Assembly: GCF_018860425.1 (NCBI RefSeq)
Contig: NZ_JAHKPI010000015.1
Coordinates: 372,001-436,000 of the forward strand
DNA length: 64,000 nucleotides
Direction: 5' to 3'
Source: Marinobacter sp. F3R08
Lineage (GTDB): Bacteria > Pseudomonadota > Gammaproteobacteria > Pseudomonadales > Oleiphilaceae
In this document: positions 16,242 through 25,993 of the stretch, piece after piece
How positions within the stretch are numbered: position 1 is the first letter of the stretch
Layout of the letters: each line of letters opens with the position of its first letter
Notes under the pieces: generated by a model
Told to the model about the DNA's origin: nothing
Seen by the model: the letters and a program-made list of their open reading frames with translations, nothing else
Database searches by the model: none
Translations under genes and position numbers: made by a program

Positions 16242-18094
16242 CAGCTGAGGAACTCGGGGTAGGGAAGCGGTTTGCTGTATCGGTAGCCCTGAAGGTAGTC
16301 ACAGCCTTTATCGAAGAGCCAGGCCTCGTGAGCATCGTTCTCTACACCTTCGGCTACAACCGACAACCCGAGGCCCCTGGCCAGACCGATGATTGACAGG
16401 GTAATGGCGCAATCGTTTTCGTCATCGGGCAGGTTATTGATGAACGAGCGGTCAATCTTGATTCGGGAAAAGGGCAGGCTTTTTAGCCGGGACAGGGATG
16501 AATAGCCAGTACCAAAATCGTCAATAGCAAGCTCGGCGCCAGCCTCAACCAATTGCTCCAGTATCCGGCTGATGATGCTGAAGTCGCCCTGAATCGAATC
16601 TTCGGTAACCTCGAACTGAAGGGCACTGACGGGCATGCTCTGGTGGTGGCATATCTGCTGTACCAGTTCGGGTAGTTCCGGCATCAGCACCTGCTCGGAT
16701 GACAGATTCACGGACATGGTGGGCAGTAGAATATTCCGGTCTTTCGCATCGCGCCAGTGTGCGCACACCCTCTTCAGAACACAGGCCCCCAGCTCGTACA
16801 TGAGTCCGGCACCGCGCGCTATGTCGAGAAACTCGATCGGAGACAGCCAGCCACGCTCCGGATGCTGCCAGCGAACCAGGGCTTCCATACTCTCCAGCTG
16901 CGTTCCGGTGCGGTCCATGATTGGCTGATAGAATACATCCAGGCCATCGACTTTCAGTACTTCCCGCAGCTCGTTTTCCAGAGCGAAGCGGGAGCGCGCG
17001 GTCATCTGGATCTCCGAATCGAACAGTGTCGATCGGTCCCGGCCCTGCCGTTTGGCATGGTACATGGCGGCCTCGGCGCCCCGAAGAAGCTCTTCCGGTT
17101 CCTGGCAGTCGCCCGGGAAGTGGCATACACCTATGCTGGTGCTGACGTTCAGATTCTGGCCGGACACCCGGATTGGCTGGCGAATCCGATGCTGGATATC
17201 CTGGATGGCCTCATCCAGGAAGTCGGGCAGGGTGTAATTGCGGATAACCAGAGCGAACTCGTCCCCGCCGATCCGGGCCAGGAGGTCTTTACCTGCGAGC
17301 TGCATCTCTTTGAGCCGCTGGCCGATTTCGGCAATAACGTCGTCTCCGGCCTGAGGACCCAGGCCGTCGTTGATGGTTTTCAGGCGGTCGACATCAATCC
17401 AGAGCAGTACCAGGCTGCCGGTATTCCGGCGTGTGATCTTGCGCACCAGGTGACCCAGCCGGTCTCGCAGGGACTCCATATTGGCGAGGCCGGTGAGCGA
17501 ATCGTAGTGTCTGACGTATTCCAGCGCCCGCTTGGACCTGAGCCAGGCCTCGTGGGTATTCATCAGGCTGATGGTGTCAGCGATGGCCGCGGCTAATGAA
17601 ATATCCGGCACTGACCAGTCCCGGCGCACATCGGACTCAAGGCAAACGACACCACTCAGATGCTCGCCGTCAAAAATCGGTGCGTCGAGCATGGAGTGAA
17701 TATTCTGAACCGACAGATAATCCCGGTCGAAAGAGCGGGTGCGGATATCATTGCGGGCATCGTTCACGGCAACTACCCGTTCTTCGCTAATGGCCCTAAA
17801 GTACTCGGGGTGGTCCGAGCGAAACAGATTGAATTCAGAATCCTTCTGAGAAATGCAGCTATTGCGATCTGGTTGTTCCTCGTCGTGTAACCATTCGCAT
17901 CTGATACGATCTCTCTCGGGAGGGAACAGCCAGACACTTGCTCGCTTTAACCCCAATAGTCGGGTACACAACTCCACGAGCGCTGCCAGCTTTCGGGGGC
18001 GCGGCAATTCAATAAAGCTGGCGTTATGGCTCAACTCCATCAGTGCCTTGTGGTGGGTCACCAGGATTTCAGTGTCACGCATGGCCGGGCTCAA
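16226..18094 (-). CDS. GAF-GGDEF-EAL cyclic-di-GMP signalling protein
   Basis: Soluble 622-aa protein with an N-terminal GAF sensor (about 25-180), a diguanylate cyclase domain with intact GGDEF (276-280) and a phosphodiesterase domain with intact EAL (404-406), DDFGTG (525-530) and EGVE (582-585). Both enzyme halves look active, so it could make or break c-di-GMP depending on the GAF signal. The inhibitory I-site Arg, expected five residues before GGDEF as RxxD, is replaced (AGKD at 267-270), so product inhibition is probably lost. The start is TTG at 18094, supported by AAAAGGA 7 nt upstream; an in-frame ATG at 18082 is too far from it. Confidence 0.93.
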   Translation of the reverse strand: MSPAMRDTEILVTHHKALMELSHNASFIELPRPRKLAALVELCTRLLGLKRASVWLFPPERDRIRCEWLHDEEQPDRNSCISQKDSEFNLFRSDHPEYFRAISEERVVAVNDARNDIRTRSFDRDYLSVQNIHSMLDAPIFDGEHLSGVVCLESDVRRDWSVPDISLAAAIADTISLMNTHEAWLRSKRALEYVRHYDSLTGLANMESLRDRLGHLVRKITRRNTGSLVLLWIDVDRLKTINDGLGPQAGDDVIAEIGQRLKEMQLAGKDLLARIGGDEFALVIRNYTLPDFLDEAIQDIQHRIRQPIRVSGQNLNVSTSIGVCHFPGDCQEPEELLRGAEAAMYHAKRQGRDRSTLFDSEIQMTARSRFALENELREVLKVDGLDVFYQPIMDRTGTQLESMEALVRWQHPERGWLSPIEFLDIARGAGLMYELGACVLKRVCAHWRDAKDRNILLPTMSVNLSSEQVLMPELPELVQQICHHQSMPVSALQFEVTEDSIQGDFSIISRILEQLVEAGAELAIDDFGTGYSSLSRLKSLPFSRIKIDRSFINNLPDDENDCAITLSIIGLARGLGLSVVAEGVENDAHEAWLFDKGCDYLQGYRYSKPLPYPEFLSCYFSD

Positions 18095-18355
18095 TATGGG
18101 GTCCTTTTACTTGAAATGCGAACGGCCTTGAATCGAAGCTCGGCGCAGAGGTCAGTTCATCTCTGAGCTTCCTACACAATATGGCATCTGTTTCTATGTG
18201 TGTCCAACCGCCGAACGATCTGACCGGGGAGTTCTGACCGTTGCGGTTTTTGTTTGAGGCCGGCTTTGGCCATCCGAACGGCGGTGCAAATCGCTTTCCA
18301 CAAGGGTTTACAGGTAATAAGCTAGGCGGCCTTAACACTGTTTTAAGCGATCCAG

Positions 18356-18964
18356 ATGGAATCTATTGAACCCTTAGTACGCTACTCGCTCGGTCTTTTT
18401 TTCCTGATGATCGGCCTGCAGTTCAGCGGCCGGAGTCTTGGCCTCTTTCAGCGTATGCACTTTTCGCACATCAATTATGGTAAGCGCGGAAGTGCGCCCT
18501 GGTGGCACCGTCATATCTTCAACGTGTTCCGGGCGTTCATTCTGGGTGTCTGCCTGGTGCGGATTTTTGCCGACATAGACGGCTGGCTGGGTCTCTTTGG
18601 CTGGCTCTATCACTGGCCGGTGTTGCTGGTTGGCATGCTGTTGCTGTTGGCCTCTTTCACCGCCGCGAATTATCTGCAGGCCTACATGCATGAGGAGTGG
18701 CGCTCTGGCATTGACCCACGCAAGGATCAGCGAAAGCTTCTGACAAGCGGTCCTTTCAGTCACTCCCGGAACCCCTTGTTCCTGGCCGTGATGATGGGGC
18801 AGTTCGGGTTCTTCCTGGCTCTGCCCAGTGTCTTTTCCCTGGTGTGCCTGGTGGCCGGAGTGTTGGTAATTACCCGCCAGGCCCGGGAGGAAGAAAAGGC
18901 GCTGGCGGTCATGTTTGGTGAGGACTATGAGCGTTATCGGGTCAGCGTGCCCCGCTGGTTCTGA
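18356..18964 (+). CDS. Membrane methyltransferase family protein (ICMT/PEMT-like)
   Basis: A 202-aa integral membrane protein with four or five hydrophobic segments. The C-terminal half has the isoprenylcysteine carboxyl methyltransferase / phospholipid methyltransferase signature: LLTSGPFSHSRNPLF, a hydrophobic helix, then EEKALAVMFGEDYERYRVSVPRWF-type ending with the conserved Glu pair and Tyr-Arg. These residues bind S-adenosylmethionine in the family. Bacterial members act on unknown substrates, often lipids. It stands alone between a c-di-GMP gene and djlA, so context does not help. The 260-bp gap before it shows no clear promoter. Confidence 0.75.
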   Translation: MESIEPLVRYSLGLFFLMIGLQFSGRSLGLFQRMHFSHINYGKRGSAPWWHRHIFNVFRAFILGVCLVRIFADIDGWLGLFGWLYHWPVLLVGMLLLLASFTAANYLQAYMHEEWRSGIDPRKDQRKLLTSGPFSHSRNPLFLAVMMGQFGFFLALPSVFSLVCLVAGVLVITRQAREEEKALAVMFGEDYERYRVSVPRWF

Positions 18965-18985
18965 TTCGGCAGCGGGGTTGGGGTA

Positions 18986-19765
18986 TTACGCAGATTTCTT
19001 CCGGGCTTCCTTGATGACATCGTACGCATGACTGATCTCCCGAGTGCGTTCCTCTGCCATTTCCCGCATGCTCTCGGGTAGCCCCCGACCCGCAAGTTTA
19101 TCCGGGTGATTCTCGCTCATCAGTTTGCGATAGGCTTTCTTGAGTTCTGCATCACTGGCCGAAGGTGACACGCCAAGAACCTTGTAGGCATCGCTGATCT
19201 GATCTTCTGACGAGGGCTGGCCTGCACCGGCTCTATTGGTATGAGCGCCCCGGAGCATGGCTTCCAGTTGGTCGACCTGGCTGTCGGGCAGACCAAGGCC
19301 GCGGGCAATACGTACCAGCATTTCGTGCTCGGACGGATGGACAACGCCATCCGCAGCCACGGCTGATACCTGAACCTGAAGGAACATCTGGAGAAACGCA
19401 GGCTGGCGGCCACTGGCCTGCAAGAAACGATTCAGCTCGGCATCAAGATCAAAGTCCGGCTCCTTGCCCCGGTTGAAGGCGGCCTTGGCTTTGGCTTTCT
19501 GTTCCTCGTTCAGGCGAAAGCGCACAAACATGGCTTCCGCCATCTGGATCTCATCCTGGGAAATGACGCCGTCTGCCTTGCAAAGGGCGCCCATCACCGC
19601 GAAGACCGATTCAATAAAACCGGATTGGATACTCTGTAGCTTACCTATCAGCCGGCGTTTGAGGCGGTTGAGAAGAAAGGCACCAATCGCGGCACCCACC
19701 AGAAAACCCGGGAATTTGCCAAAGGCATAGCCAATCAGACCGCCAACGATGATTGCAAACAGCAT
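18986..19765 (-). CDS. djlA: Membrane-anchored DnaJ-like co-chaperone DjlA
   Basis: A 259-aa DjlA-type protein that stimulates DnaK at the inner membrane. Order: an N-terminal Gly-rich membrane helix with GxxxG-like spacing (about 5-31), a TerB-like acidic helical domain (about 50-155), a linker, and a C-terminal J domain (about 189-257) with the HPD motif in SENHPDKLAG. The J domain at the C-terminus and the membrane helix at the N-terminus define the family. It is convergent with the preceding methyltransferase gene, 21 bp apart. Confidence 0.92.
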   Translation of the reverse strand: MLFAIIVGGLIGYAFGKFPGFLVGAAIGAFLLNRLKRRLIGKLQSIQSGFIESVFAVMGALCKADGVISQDEIQMAEAMFVRFRLNEEQKAKAKAAFNRGKEPDFDLDAELNRFLQASGRQPAFLQMFLQVQVSAVAADGVVHPSEHEMLVRIARGLGLPDSQVDQLEAMLRGAHTNRAGAGQPSSEDQISDAYKVLGVSPSASDAELKKAYRKLMSENHPDKLAGRGLPESMREMAEERTREISHAYDVIKEARKKSA

Positions 19766-19907
19766 TAATGAGTCCTTAATAAGGTATGAATCAGCCCATA
19801 GAATATACGTGTTTTTCCGTCCGGCTTCATGAACAGGCTTTCATCGACGGCGGCAAATTTAGCGTAAGATTCCATTTTACCGGTTCTCGCAGGAGAATAA
19901 GCACACT

Positions 19908-20558
19908 ATGACCCTGGACCTGTTTGGAGAGTTGCCACCTCAAATGACCATCGAGCATCTGATGGACGGCGCCTTGGTGTTACGCCAGTTTGCGCTTGCG
20001 GATTCGGAGGCGTTAGTGGCTGAGATTGACCAGGTTGCCGCCGTAAGCCCCTTCCGAAATATGACTACACCTGGTGGCCATGCCATGTCAGCGGCGATGA
20101 GTTGTTGCGGTAATCTTGGCTGGGTCACAGACGCCAGCGGTTACCGGTATCAGTCTGAAGACCCGGAATCCGGAAGGCCGTGGCCGGCCATGCCGTCGAT
20201 TTTTCAAAAGCTGGCGTGCCGGGCAGCGCAAACTGCCGGCTATCAAGGATTTGAACCAGATGCCTGTCTGATAAACCGTTATCAGCCCGGGGCCAGGATG
20301 GGCCTTCACCAGGACAAGAACGAACAGGACGTTACTCAGCCGATTGTGTCGGTGTCCCTTGGTCTGCCTATTGTGTTCCAGTTTGGTGGCCTGGTGCGTA
20401 ACGAGCGCCCGATGCGCGTTCCACTTGCTCACGGTGACGTGGTGGTATGGGGCGGGGCGTCCCGGCTGCGCTATCACGGGGTACTGACTCTCAAGGCCGG
20501 AGATCATCCCGTCACTGGTGCCTGTCGTTACAATCTGACTTTCCGGCGCGCCCGGTAG
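19908..20558 (+). CDS. alkB: DNA oxidative demethylase AlkB
   Basis: Fe(II)/2-oxoglutarate dioxygenase, 216 aa, the same length as E. coli AlkB. It repairs 1-methyladenine and 3-methylcytosine by direct oxidation. Seen: the iron ligands in GLHQDKNE (HxD) and the distal His in RLRYHGV, and the 2-oxoglutarate-binding RYNLTFRR near the C-terminus. The N-terminal nucleotide-recognition lid is present. The ribosome site GCAGGAGAA supports the start. It is a single gene and not part of an ada operon here. Confidence 0.96.
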   Translation: MTLDLFGELPPQMTIEHLMDGALVLRQFALADSEALVAEIDQVAAVSPFRNMTTPGGHAMSAAMSCCGNLGWVTDASGYRYQSEDPESGRPWPAMPSIFQKLACRAAQTAGYQGFEPDACLINRYQPGARMGLHQDKNEQDVTQPIVSVSLGLPIVFQFGGLVRNERPMRVPLAHGDVVVWGGASRLRYHGVLTLKAGDHPVTGACRYNLTFRRAR

Positions 20559-20564
20559 GGGGGA

Positions 20565-21845
20565 TTACTGTAGCCAGGCGACCAGCAGCCCGGCGGCCAG
20601 AGACAGTGTCATCGGCCCGCCCACCAGAATCCCGGTCTGACGATTTCCCACAAACCCTGCGAGCCCAGACTTCATCAGGTTGTTGGCAGCGGCGGCGATA
20701 ACAATGCCAATGACTGCGGTGTTCATTGCCAGGTCGTTGTTGGACATTCGGGTGAGCGACAGGGTGATCGCGTCCACATCCGCGATACCGGAGATTGCCG
20801 CCAGAATATAGATGCCGGTATCGCCCAGCCAGTTACCCAGAAACTCGCTCAGTAGCAGGATCGCTGTTAGCAACGCGCCAAAGACCAGAGCCGACGTCAG
20901 GTCCAGCGGATTCTGACTCAGCGTTGGCTGGCTGATCTGCAGCTCCCGGGAGTTCTGGCGCCAGATAATCCAGGCCGGGCCGTACAGCAGAACGGTCATG
21001 ACGATGACGGGCCAGATCAGGCTTGGCAAAAGATCCGGATTGATCACCACGCAGTAAACCAGTATCCGTGGGAACATGGTGCCGCAGGCGATCAGAATTC
21101 CGCTTGCGAACTGAGCACTGAGCTGCGGGTTGTGCGACGCCTGTCGGGAATAGTGCAGGGTCAGCGCGGTGGATGAACTCAACCCGGCAAAGAGACTGGT
21201 GAACAGGATGCCTTTGCGGGTACCTGCGACCCGGATCGAGAAATAGCCGACGAAGGAAATCGAGGCGATCATCACCACCATCCACCAGATTTCCCTGGGG
21301 TTGAGGACGCCACCGGGCCCCATTTTTTCATTGGGTAGCAGAGGCAGCATGACCACGGAAATGAGCAGCAACTTAAGCGCTGCATCCAGTTCGTGTTCTT
21401 TGAGCCTGTGAACCCAGCCGTGGATCTCTTCCTTGTTGTCGAGAATGATTGCCGTCACAACGGCCGCCGCAATGGCGATTACCGGGTCAACTGCGACTGC
21501 GACTGCACCGAAGCAGAAGGTCAGCACCATGCCAACCATGCCGGTGATGCTGAAGTTGCGAATATGCTCCAGTCGCTCGCTGTAGGCCACGATGGCCATG
21601 GCGACAACACTGATCAGCAAAACCGGGAATGCCCATTCAGTAATTTCCTGGGCCAGCAGGGCCGAGATGCCGCCAAGAAGTCCCACCAGTGCAAAGGTGC
21701 GGATGCCGGCAATCCGCTCGCCGGATTTCTGATCCCGGGCGTCCCAGCCCCGTTCCAGACCGATGATGGCACCCAGAAGAAGTGCCACGGCGAGATTCAG
21801 GGTGATCTGGTTTCCCACCAGAAACCGGGACGCGACGTCATCCAT
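20565..21845 (-). CDS. MgtC/SapB-DUF4010 family membrane protein
   Basis: Polytopic inner-membrane protein of about 426 aa. The N-terminal part has the MgtC-like pattern (ALLLGAIIGLERGWD and RTFALVGLLGG), followed by the DUF4010 part with about ten helices ending in a long hydrophobic C-terminus. The function of this family is not established; some members relate to Mg2+ homeostasis. I place the start at ATG 21845 because AGGAGG lies 12 nt upstream; the TTG at 21872 would put that ribosome site inside the gene. It converges with alkB, six bases apart. Confidence 0.8.
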   Translation of the reverse strand: MDDVASRFLVGNQITLNLAVALLLGAIIGLERGWDARDQKSGERIAGIRTFALVGLLGGISALLAQEITEWAFPVLLISVVAMAIVAYSERLEHIRNFSITGMVGMVLTFCFGAVAVAVDPVIAIAAAVVTAIILDNKEEIHGWVHRLKEHELDAALKLLLISVVMLPLLPNEKMGPGGVLNPREIWWMVVMIASISFVGYFSIRVAGTRKGILFTSLFAGLSSSTALTLHYSRQASHNPQLSAQFASGILIACGTMFPRILVYCVVINPDLLPSLIWPVIVMTVLLYGPAWIIWRQNSRELQISQPTLSQNPLDLTSALVFGALLTAILLLSEFLGNWLGDTGIYILAAISGIADVDAITLSLTRMSNNDLAMNTAVIGIVIAAAANNLMKSGLAGFVGNRQTGILVGGPMTLSLAAGLLVAWLQ

Positions 21846-22010
21846 GAGTTGGTGCAACCTCCTGTTAATCAATGGATGTGCTGATAATAGCAGCCCCGGC
21901 TGGAAGCCGTTAGATGTCTACGAAGATACCGCTAGCGACCTTACTTTCCTGTAATGGGGCTGATAAGCTTCGCCACCTTTGACTTAGTAGCAAACCGGAA
22001 ATCCGAAATC

Positions 22011-23498
22011 ATGGTGAATTCCCTAAAGGCCAGCTGGCTTTCGAACGTTCGTGGCGATGTGCTCGCCGGTATTGTGGTGGCGCTGGCGCTGATCCCGGAG
22101 GCCATCGCTTTCTCGATCATTGCCGGTGTTGATCCCAAAGTGGGGCTGTATGCATCCTTCTGTATCGCGGTGATCATTGCCTTTGTGGGCGGCCGCCCCG
22201 GCATGATTTCCGCGGCAACCGCGGCGATGGCGGTATTGATGGTGACGCTTGTTAAAGAGCATGGCCTGCAATACCTGCTTGCGGCGACCCTGTTGACGGG
22301 GGTCTTGCAGTTGGTCGCCGGCTACCTGAAGCTTGGCAGCCTGATGCGTTTCGTGTCCCGCTCGGTAGTGACCGGCTTCGTAAATGCCCTGGCAATTCTC
22401 ATTTTCATGGCCCAGCTGCCAGAGCTGACAAACGTAACCTGGCATGTCTACGCCATGACAGCGGCCGGTCTCGGTATCATCTACCTGTTTCCTCTGGTGC
22501 CCGTGGTCGGCAAGGTTCTGCCTTCTCCTCTGGTGTGTATTGTCGTGCTCACGGCTGTTGCGGTTGCCATGGGGCTTGATATCCGTACCGTAGGCGACAT
22601 GGGGGATCTGCCCGATACCCTGCCGGTGTTCCTGTGGCCGGATGTGCCGCTGACCCTGGAAACCCTGATGATTATCCTGCCGTACTCGATTCCGCTGGCC
22701 ATCGTTGGTCTGCTTGAATCCATGATGACGGCGACCATTGTTGATGATCTGACGGATACGACCAGCGACCGCAACCGGGAATGCAAGGGTCAGGGCATTG
22801 CCAATATCGGCTCCGGCCTGATTGGTGGTATGGCCGGTTGCGCCATGATCGGCCAGTCCATCATCAACGTGAAATCCGGTGGCCGTACCCGTCTCTCGAC
22901 CCTGACAGCCGGGGTCTTCCTGCTGATCATGGTGCTTCTGCTGGATAACGTACTGGTGCAGATCCCCATGGCAGCCCTGGTGGCGGTTATGATCATGGTT
23001 TCCATCGGTACCTTCTCCTGGGACTCCATCCGCAATCTTCGCAAGCACCCGCTCTCCACCAACATCGTGATGCTGGTCACCGTCGTGGTGGTGGTGGCCA
23101 CGCATAACCTGGCCTTCGGCGTGCTGGCAGGTGTCCTTCTGGCGGCGCTGTTCTTTGCGAACAAAGTGGGTCACTACATGCTGGTGACCTCGGTGCTGGA
23201 CGAAGCTTCCGGCACCCGTACCTACCGGGTCGTGGGTCAGGTGTTTTTCAGTTCGTCGGAAAAATTCATGGAATCCTTTGATTTCAAGGAAGCAGTCGAT
23301 AATGTGGTGATTGATCTGAGCCGCGCGCACTTCTGGGATATCACCGCGGTTGGCGCGCTGGACAAGGCTGTGATCAAGTTCCGCCGGGAAGGCGCTGAGG
23401 TTGAGGTTATCGGGCTGAACGAAGCCAGTGCAACGATCGTTGACCGTTTTGGTGTGCACGACAAGCCGGAAGCCGTCGATCAGCTGATGGGGCACTGA
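22011..23498 (+). CDS. SulP family anion transporter with STAS domain
   Basis: Inner-membrane anion transporter (sulfate, bicarbonate or another anion), about 495 aa. Ten or more membrane segments begin with [20 protein letters not shown], the SulP signature that includes the Pro-Glu pair. A cytoplasmic STAS domain (about 400-495) follows, with [20 protein letters not shown]. The start at 22011 is preferred because an upstream ATG (21954) has no ribosome site. The next gene, a tandem universal stress protein, follows within 80 bp, a common pairing for SulP genes. No carbonic anhydrase is adjacent, so bicarbonate use is undecided. Confidence 0.9.
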   Translation: MVNSLKASWLSNVRGDVLAGIVVALALIPEAIAFSIIAGVDPKVGLYASFCIAVIIAFVGGRPGMISAATAAMAVLMVTLVKEHGLQYLLAATLLTGVLQLVAGYLKLGSLMRFVSRSVVTGFVNALAILIFMAQLPELTNVTWHVYAMTAAGLGIIYLFPLVPVVGKVLPSPLVCIVVLTAVAVAMGLDIRTVGDMGDLPDTLPVFLWPDVPLTLETLMIILPYSIPLAIVGLLESMMTATIVDDLTDTTSDRNRECKGQGIANIGSGLIGGMAGCAMIGQSIINVKSGGRTRLSTLTAGVFLLIMVLLLDNVLVQIPMAALVAVMIMVSIGTFSWDSIRNLRKHPLSTNIVMLVTVVVVVATHNLAFGVLAGVLLAALFFANKVGHYMLVTSVLDEASGTRTYRVVGQVFFSSSEKFMESFDFKEAVDNVVIDLSRAHFWDITAVGALDKAVIKFRREGAEVEVIGLNEASATIVDRFGVHDKPEAVDQLMGH

Positions 23499-23574
23499 CA
23501 TGACTCAGAGCCGTGATTCCGACAGCAGTCGCAGTCAGAATAACAATCACAAGGATCATGAAGGCGAGGTTAAG

Positions 23575-24426
23575 ATGTTACAAGTAGTTGCCTGTATTGA
23601 TGGCTCTCAGGCCGCTCCTGCGGTATGCGATTACGCTGCCTGGGCCAGCAAGCACATGGAAACGCCCATGATGTTGCTGCATGTGCTGGACAAAGAGCGT
23701 TATCCGACCGAGCCGGATCTTGCCGGAAGCATTGGTCTTGGTAGCCGTGAACAGTTGCTTGAAGACCTTGCCGGCCTGGACCGGAAACGTGCCAAGCTGG
23801 CCCTTGAACACGGCCACTATATGCTGGATGAAGCAGAAAAGCGGGTCAGTGAAGCCGGAGTGAGCAACGTTGTTCAGCGCCAGCGCCACGGTGACCTGAC
23901 CGAATCCCTGCTGGCACTGGAGAATCAGACCCGTTTGCTGGTTATGGGGCTGCATGGTGAGAGCAGCTCGGAACGAGAGAGTCACATCGGCAGTCAGCTC
24001 GAGACGGTCATTCGCAGTATGCACCGCCCGATTCTTCTGGTGCCGGACGAGTACACTCAGCCGCGCAGCGCCATGTTGGCCTTCGATGGCAGCGCCACGG
24101 CCTTCAAGGGTGTGGAATTGCTGGCTGGCAGCCCGGTCCTCAAGGGCATGCCGCTGCATCTGGTTATGATTGGCGCAGACACCAGTGACCGGTGGGAACA
24201 GCTCAAGAAGGCCGAGAACATGCTTTCGGGCCTGGAATCCGAGATCACTCTGGCGATACGGGCCGGCGATGTAGAGCCTGCATTACACGCCTACCAGGAA
24301 GAGCACGATATCGACATCCTGGTGATGGGCGCATATGGGCATTCTCGCATTCGCCAGTTCCTGGTGGGCAGTACCACAACCACCATGCTCAAGACTGCAC
24401 AAAAACCGCTGGTCATTCTCAGGTAG
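23575..24426 (+). CDS. Tandem universal stress protein (UspA family)
   Basis: Cytoplasmic protein of about 283 aa with two Usp domains in tandem (about 1-150 and 155-283). The second ends with GAYGHSRIRQFLVGSTT, which fits the ATP-binding pattern G-2x-G-9x-G-S/T. The first domain has GLHGESSSERESHIGS in the same place. The start at 23575 follows AAGGCGAGG; an in-frame ATG at 23500 would add a 25-residue low-complexity Ser/Asn/His extension and has no clear ribosome site. It probably forms an operon with the SulP gene and may regulate or stabilise it (inference). Confidence 0.87.
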   Translation: MLQVVACIDGSQAAPAVCDYAAWASKHMETPMMLLHVLDKERYPTEPDLAGSIGLGSREQLLEDLAGLDRKRAKLALEHGHYMLDEAEKRVSEAGVSNVVQRQRHGDLTESLLALENQTRLLVMGLHGESSSERESHIGSQLETVIRSMHRPILLVPDEYTQPRSAMLAFDGSATAFKGVELLAGSPVLKGMPLHLVMIGADTSDRWEQLKKAENMLSGLESEITLAIRAGDVEPALHAYQEEHDIDILVMGAYGHSRIRQFLVGSTTTTMLKTAQKPLVILR

Positions 24427-24433
24427 AGATCAG

Positions 24434-25987
24434 ATGCTGCCCATCCACGGCTGGTCAACCAGGATACTGTGGCAGGGTCTTCGGACCCTGATGCTCGTCA
24501 GTGTCCTTGCTGGCTGTGCAGCGGATATCAAACCCGTCCGGCATGGGCCTGCGATGACCCTAACGTCACCGCCGGACGCCTTTCTGCAGGCCCAGAGTCA
24601 GGCTCGTGAAAGCACCGGACTGCCCAGCGTAACATTGTTGAATACGGGGCAGGAGGCTTTCATGGCCAGGGCCGCGCTGATTGAAACCGCCAACCAGCGA
24701 ATCGATGCCCAGTATTATATCTGGAACGACGACGCCTCGGGTCGGTATCTTGCCAGTCGGCTGGTCGCCGCGGCCGATCGCGGGGTTGTGGTTCGTCTGC
24801 TGCTGGATGATATTAATATCGCTGGCAAGGAGTCGTTGTTCGTTCTGCTAAATGCCCATCCCAATGTTCGCGTGCGTATCTTCAACCCCTCCAGATCCCG
24901 GGAAGGCTTTGGCCGCTGGCTGTCCTTCATCACAGACTTTGACCGAATTAACCGGCGAATGCACAACAAGACCTTTGTGGTCGACGGAGTGGTGGGTATT
25001 GCCGGTGGCCGAAATATCGGTGATGAGTACTTCGATCAGCACCCGAGCCTGAACTTCAAGGATCGTGATGTCATGGTGCTGGGGGCGCTGGCTGGTGATA
25101 TGACTGACAACTTCGGCGCCTATTGGGACAGTCCCTGGACACTGCCTCTGGAGCAGCTCTACCAGCAATCGGATGTCACGGATTCCAGGCTTTACGAGCG
25201 GGTTCAAGGCGCCGCACAGGACCGGTTAAAGGCGCTGGTTCCGGAGGATCGGCAAGCGGCCAGAGCCTATCTGGCAAAGGTGTTCGCGGAAATGATTTCG
25301 GCGCCGGCTGAACTGGTGTTCGACGCGCCGCCGGAAGATCCTGAGGCTCCGGCAGTCGAACCCAAACGTACCGCTGAAGCACTGTACCGGCTGGTGGAAG
25401 AGGCGCAGTCCGAGGTTCTGATTGAGTCTGCTTATCTGATTCTCACGGACCAACAGCTGCAAGCCATAGGTGACATGGCTGACCGCACGCTGGATATTGC
25501 AGCCCTGACCAACTCCCTGGCGACCAACGATCTGGTCACCAACCATTCCGGTTACGCCCGTTGGCGTCCGGCCATGCTGGAGCAGGGCATCGAGCTGCAC
25601 GAGTTGCGCCCGGATGCACCTGCCTGCCAGCACTGGGTGGCCGTCAGTGCGGCCTGTCAGGGCGGCGAGGTGAGCCTTCATTCCAAGGCGGTGGTGCTTG
25701 ACCGGAAAACCCTGTTCGTGGGCTCGTTCAACGTCAACCTGCGATCCATCTATCTCAATGGTGAAACCGCTCTGGTGATTCAAAGCCCGGAACTGGCCTC
25801 GTCTGTCGCAGAGGATATCCGTTACGCCATGGAGCCTGAGAACAGCTGGCGGGTGGAACTCGACAGCGCACAGGGCCTGGTCTGGCATTCTGAGGACGGG
25901 AATACTGACCATGAGCCCGAGGTTGGTTTCTGGCGTCGTGCAATGTCCCGTATGTTGTCGTGGCTGCCGATTGAGAAGTATCTCTAG
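24434..25987 (+). CDS. Phospholipase D-like lipoprotein
   Basis: Putative outer- or inner-membrane lipoprotein of 517 aa with two phospholipase D active-site motifs. These are HNKTFVVDGVVGIAGGRN (first HKD) and HSKAVVLDRKTLFVGSFN (second HKD). The N-terminus has a signal peptide ending in the lipobox VLAGC (Cys about 28), so the start at 24434 fits, whereas an upstream in-frame ATG would bury the signal. This layout resembles cardiolipin synthase C (ClsC/YmdC), which uses phosphatidylethanolamine as donor, but ClsC itself is not a lipoprotein. It follows the stress protein gene by seven bases. Confidence 0.85.
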   Translation: MLPIHGWSTRILWQGLRTLMLVSVLAGCAADIKPVRHGPAMTLTSPPDAFLQAQSQARESTGLPSVTLLNTGQEAFMARAALIETANQRIDAQYYIWNDDASGRYLASRLVAAADRGVVVRLLLDDINIAGKESLFVLLNAHPNVRVRIFNPSRSREGFGRWLSFITDFDRINRRMHNKTFVVDGVVGIAGGRNIGDEYFDQHPSLNFKDRDVMVLGALAGDMTDNFGAYWDSPWTLPLEQLYQQSDVTDSRLYERVQGAAQDRLKALVPEDRQAARAYLAKVFAEMISAPAELVFDAPPEDPEAPAVEPKRTAEALYRLVEEAQSEVLIESAYLILTDQQLQAIGDMADRTLDIAALTNSLATNDLVTNHSGYARWRPAMLEQGIELHELRPDAPACQHWVAVSAACQGGEVSLHSKAVVLDRKTLFVGSFNVNLRSIYLNGETALVIQSPELASSVAEDIRYAMEPENSWRVELDSAQGLVWHSEDGNTDHEPEVGFWRRAMSRMLSWLPIEKYL

Positions 25988-25993
25988 AAGTGC

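Noticed and set aside
22023-23501. Long open frame (492 codons) on the minus strand over the SulP gene
   Set aside because: Extremely His/Gln/Arg-rich product, typical of the reverse complement of a hydrophobic membrane protein gene.
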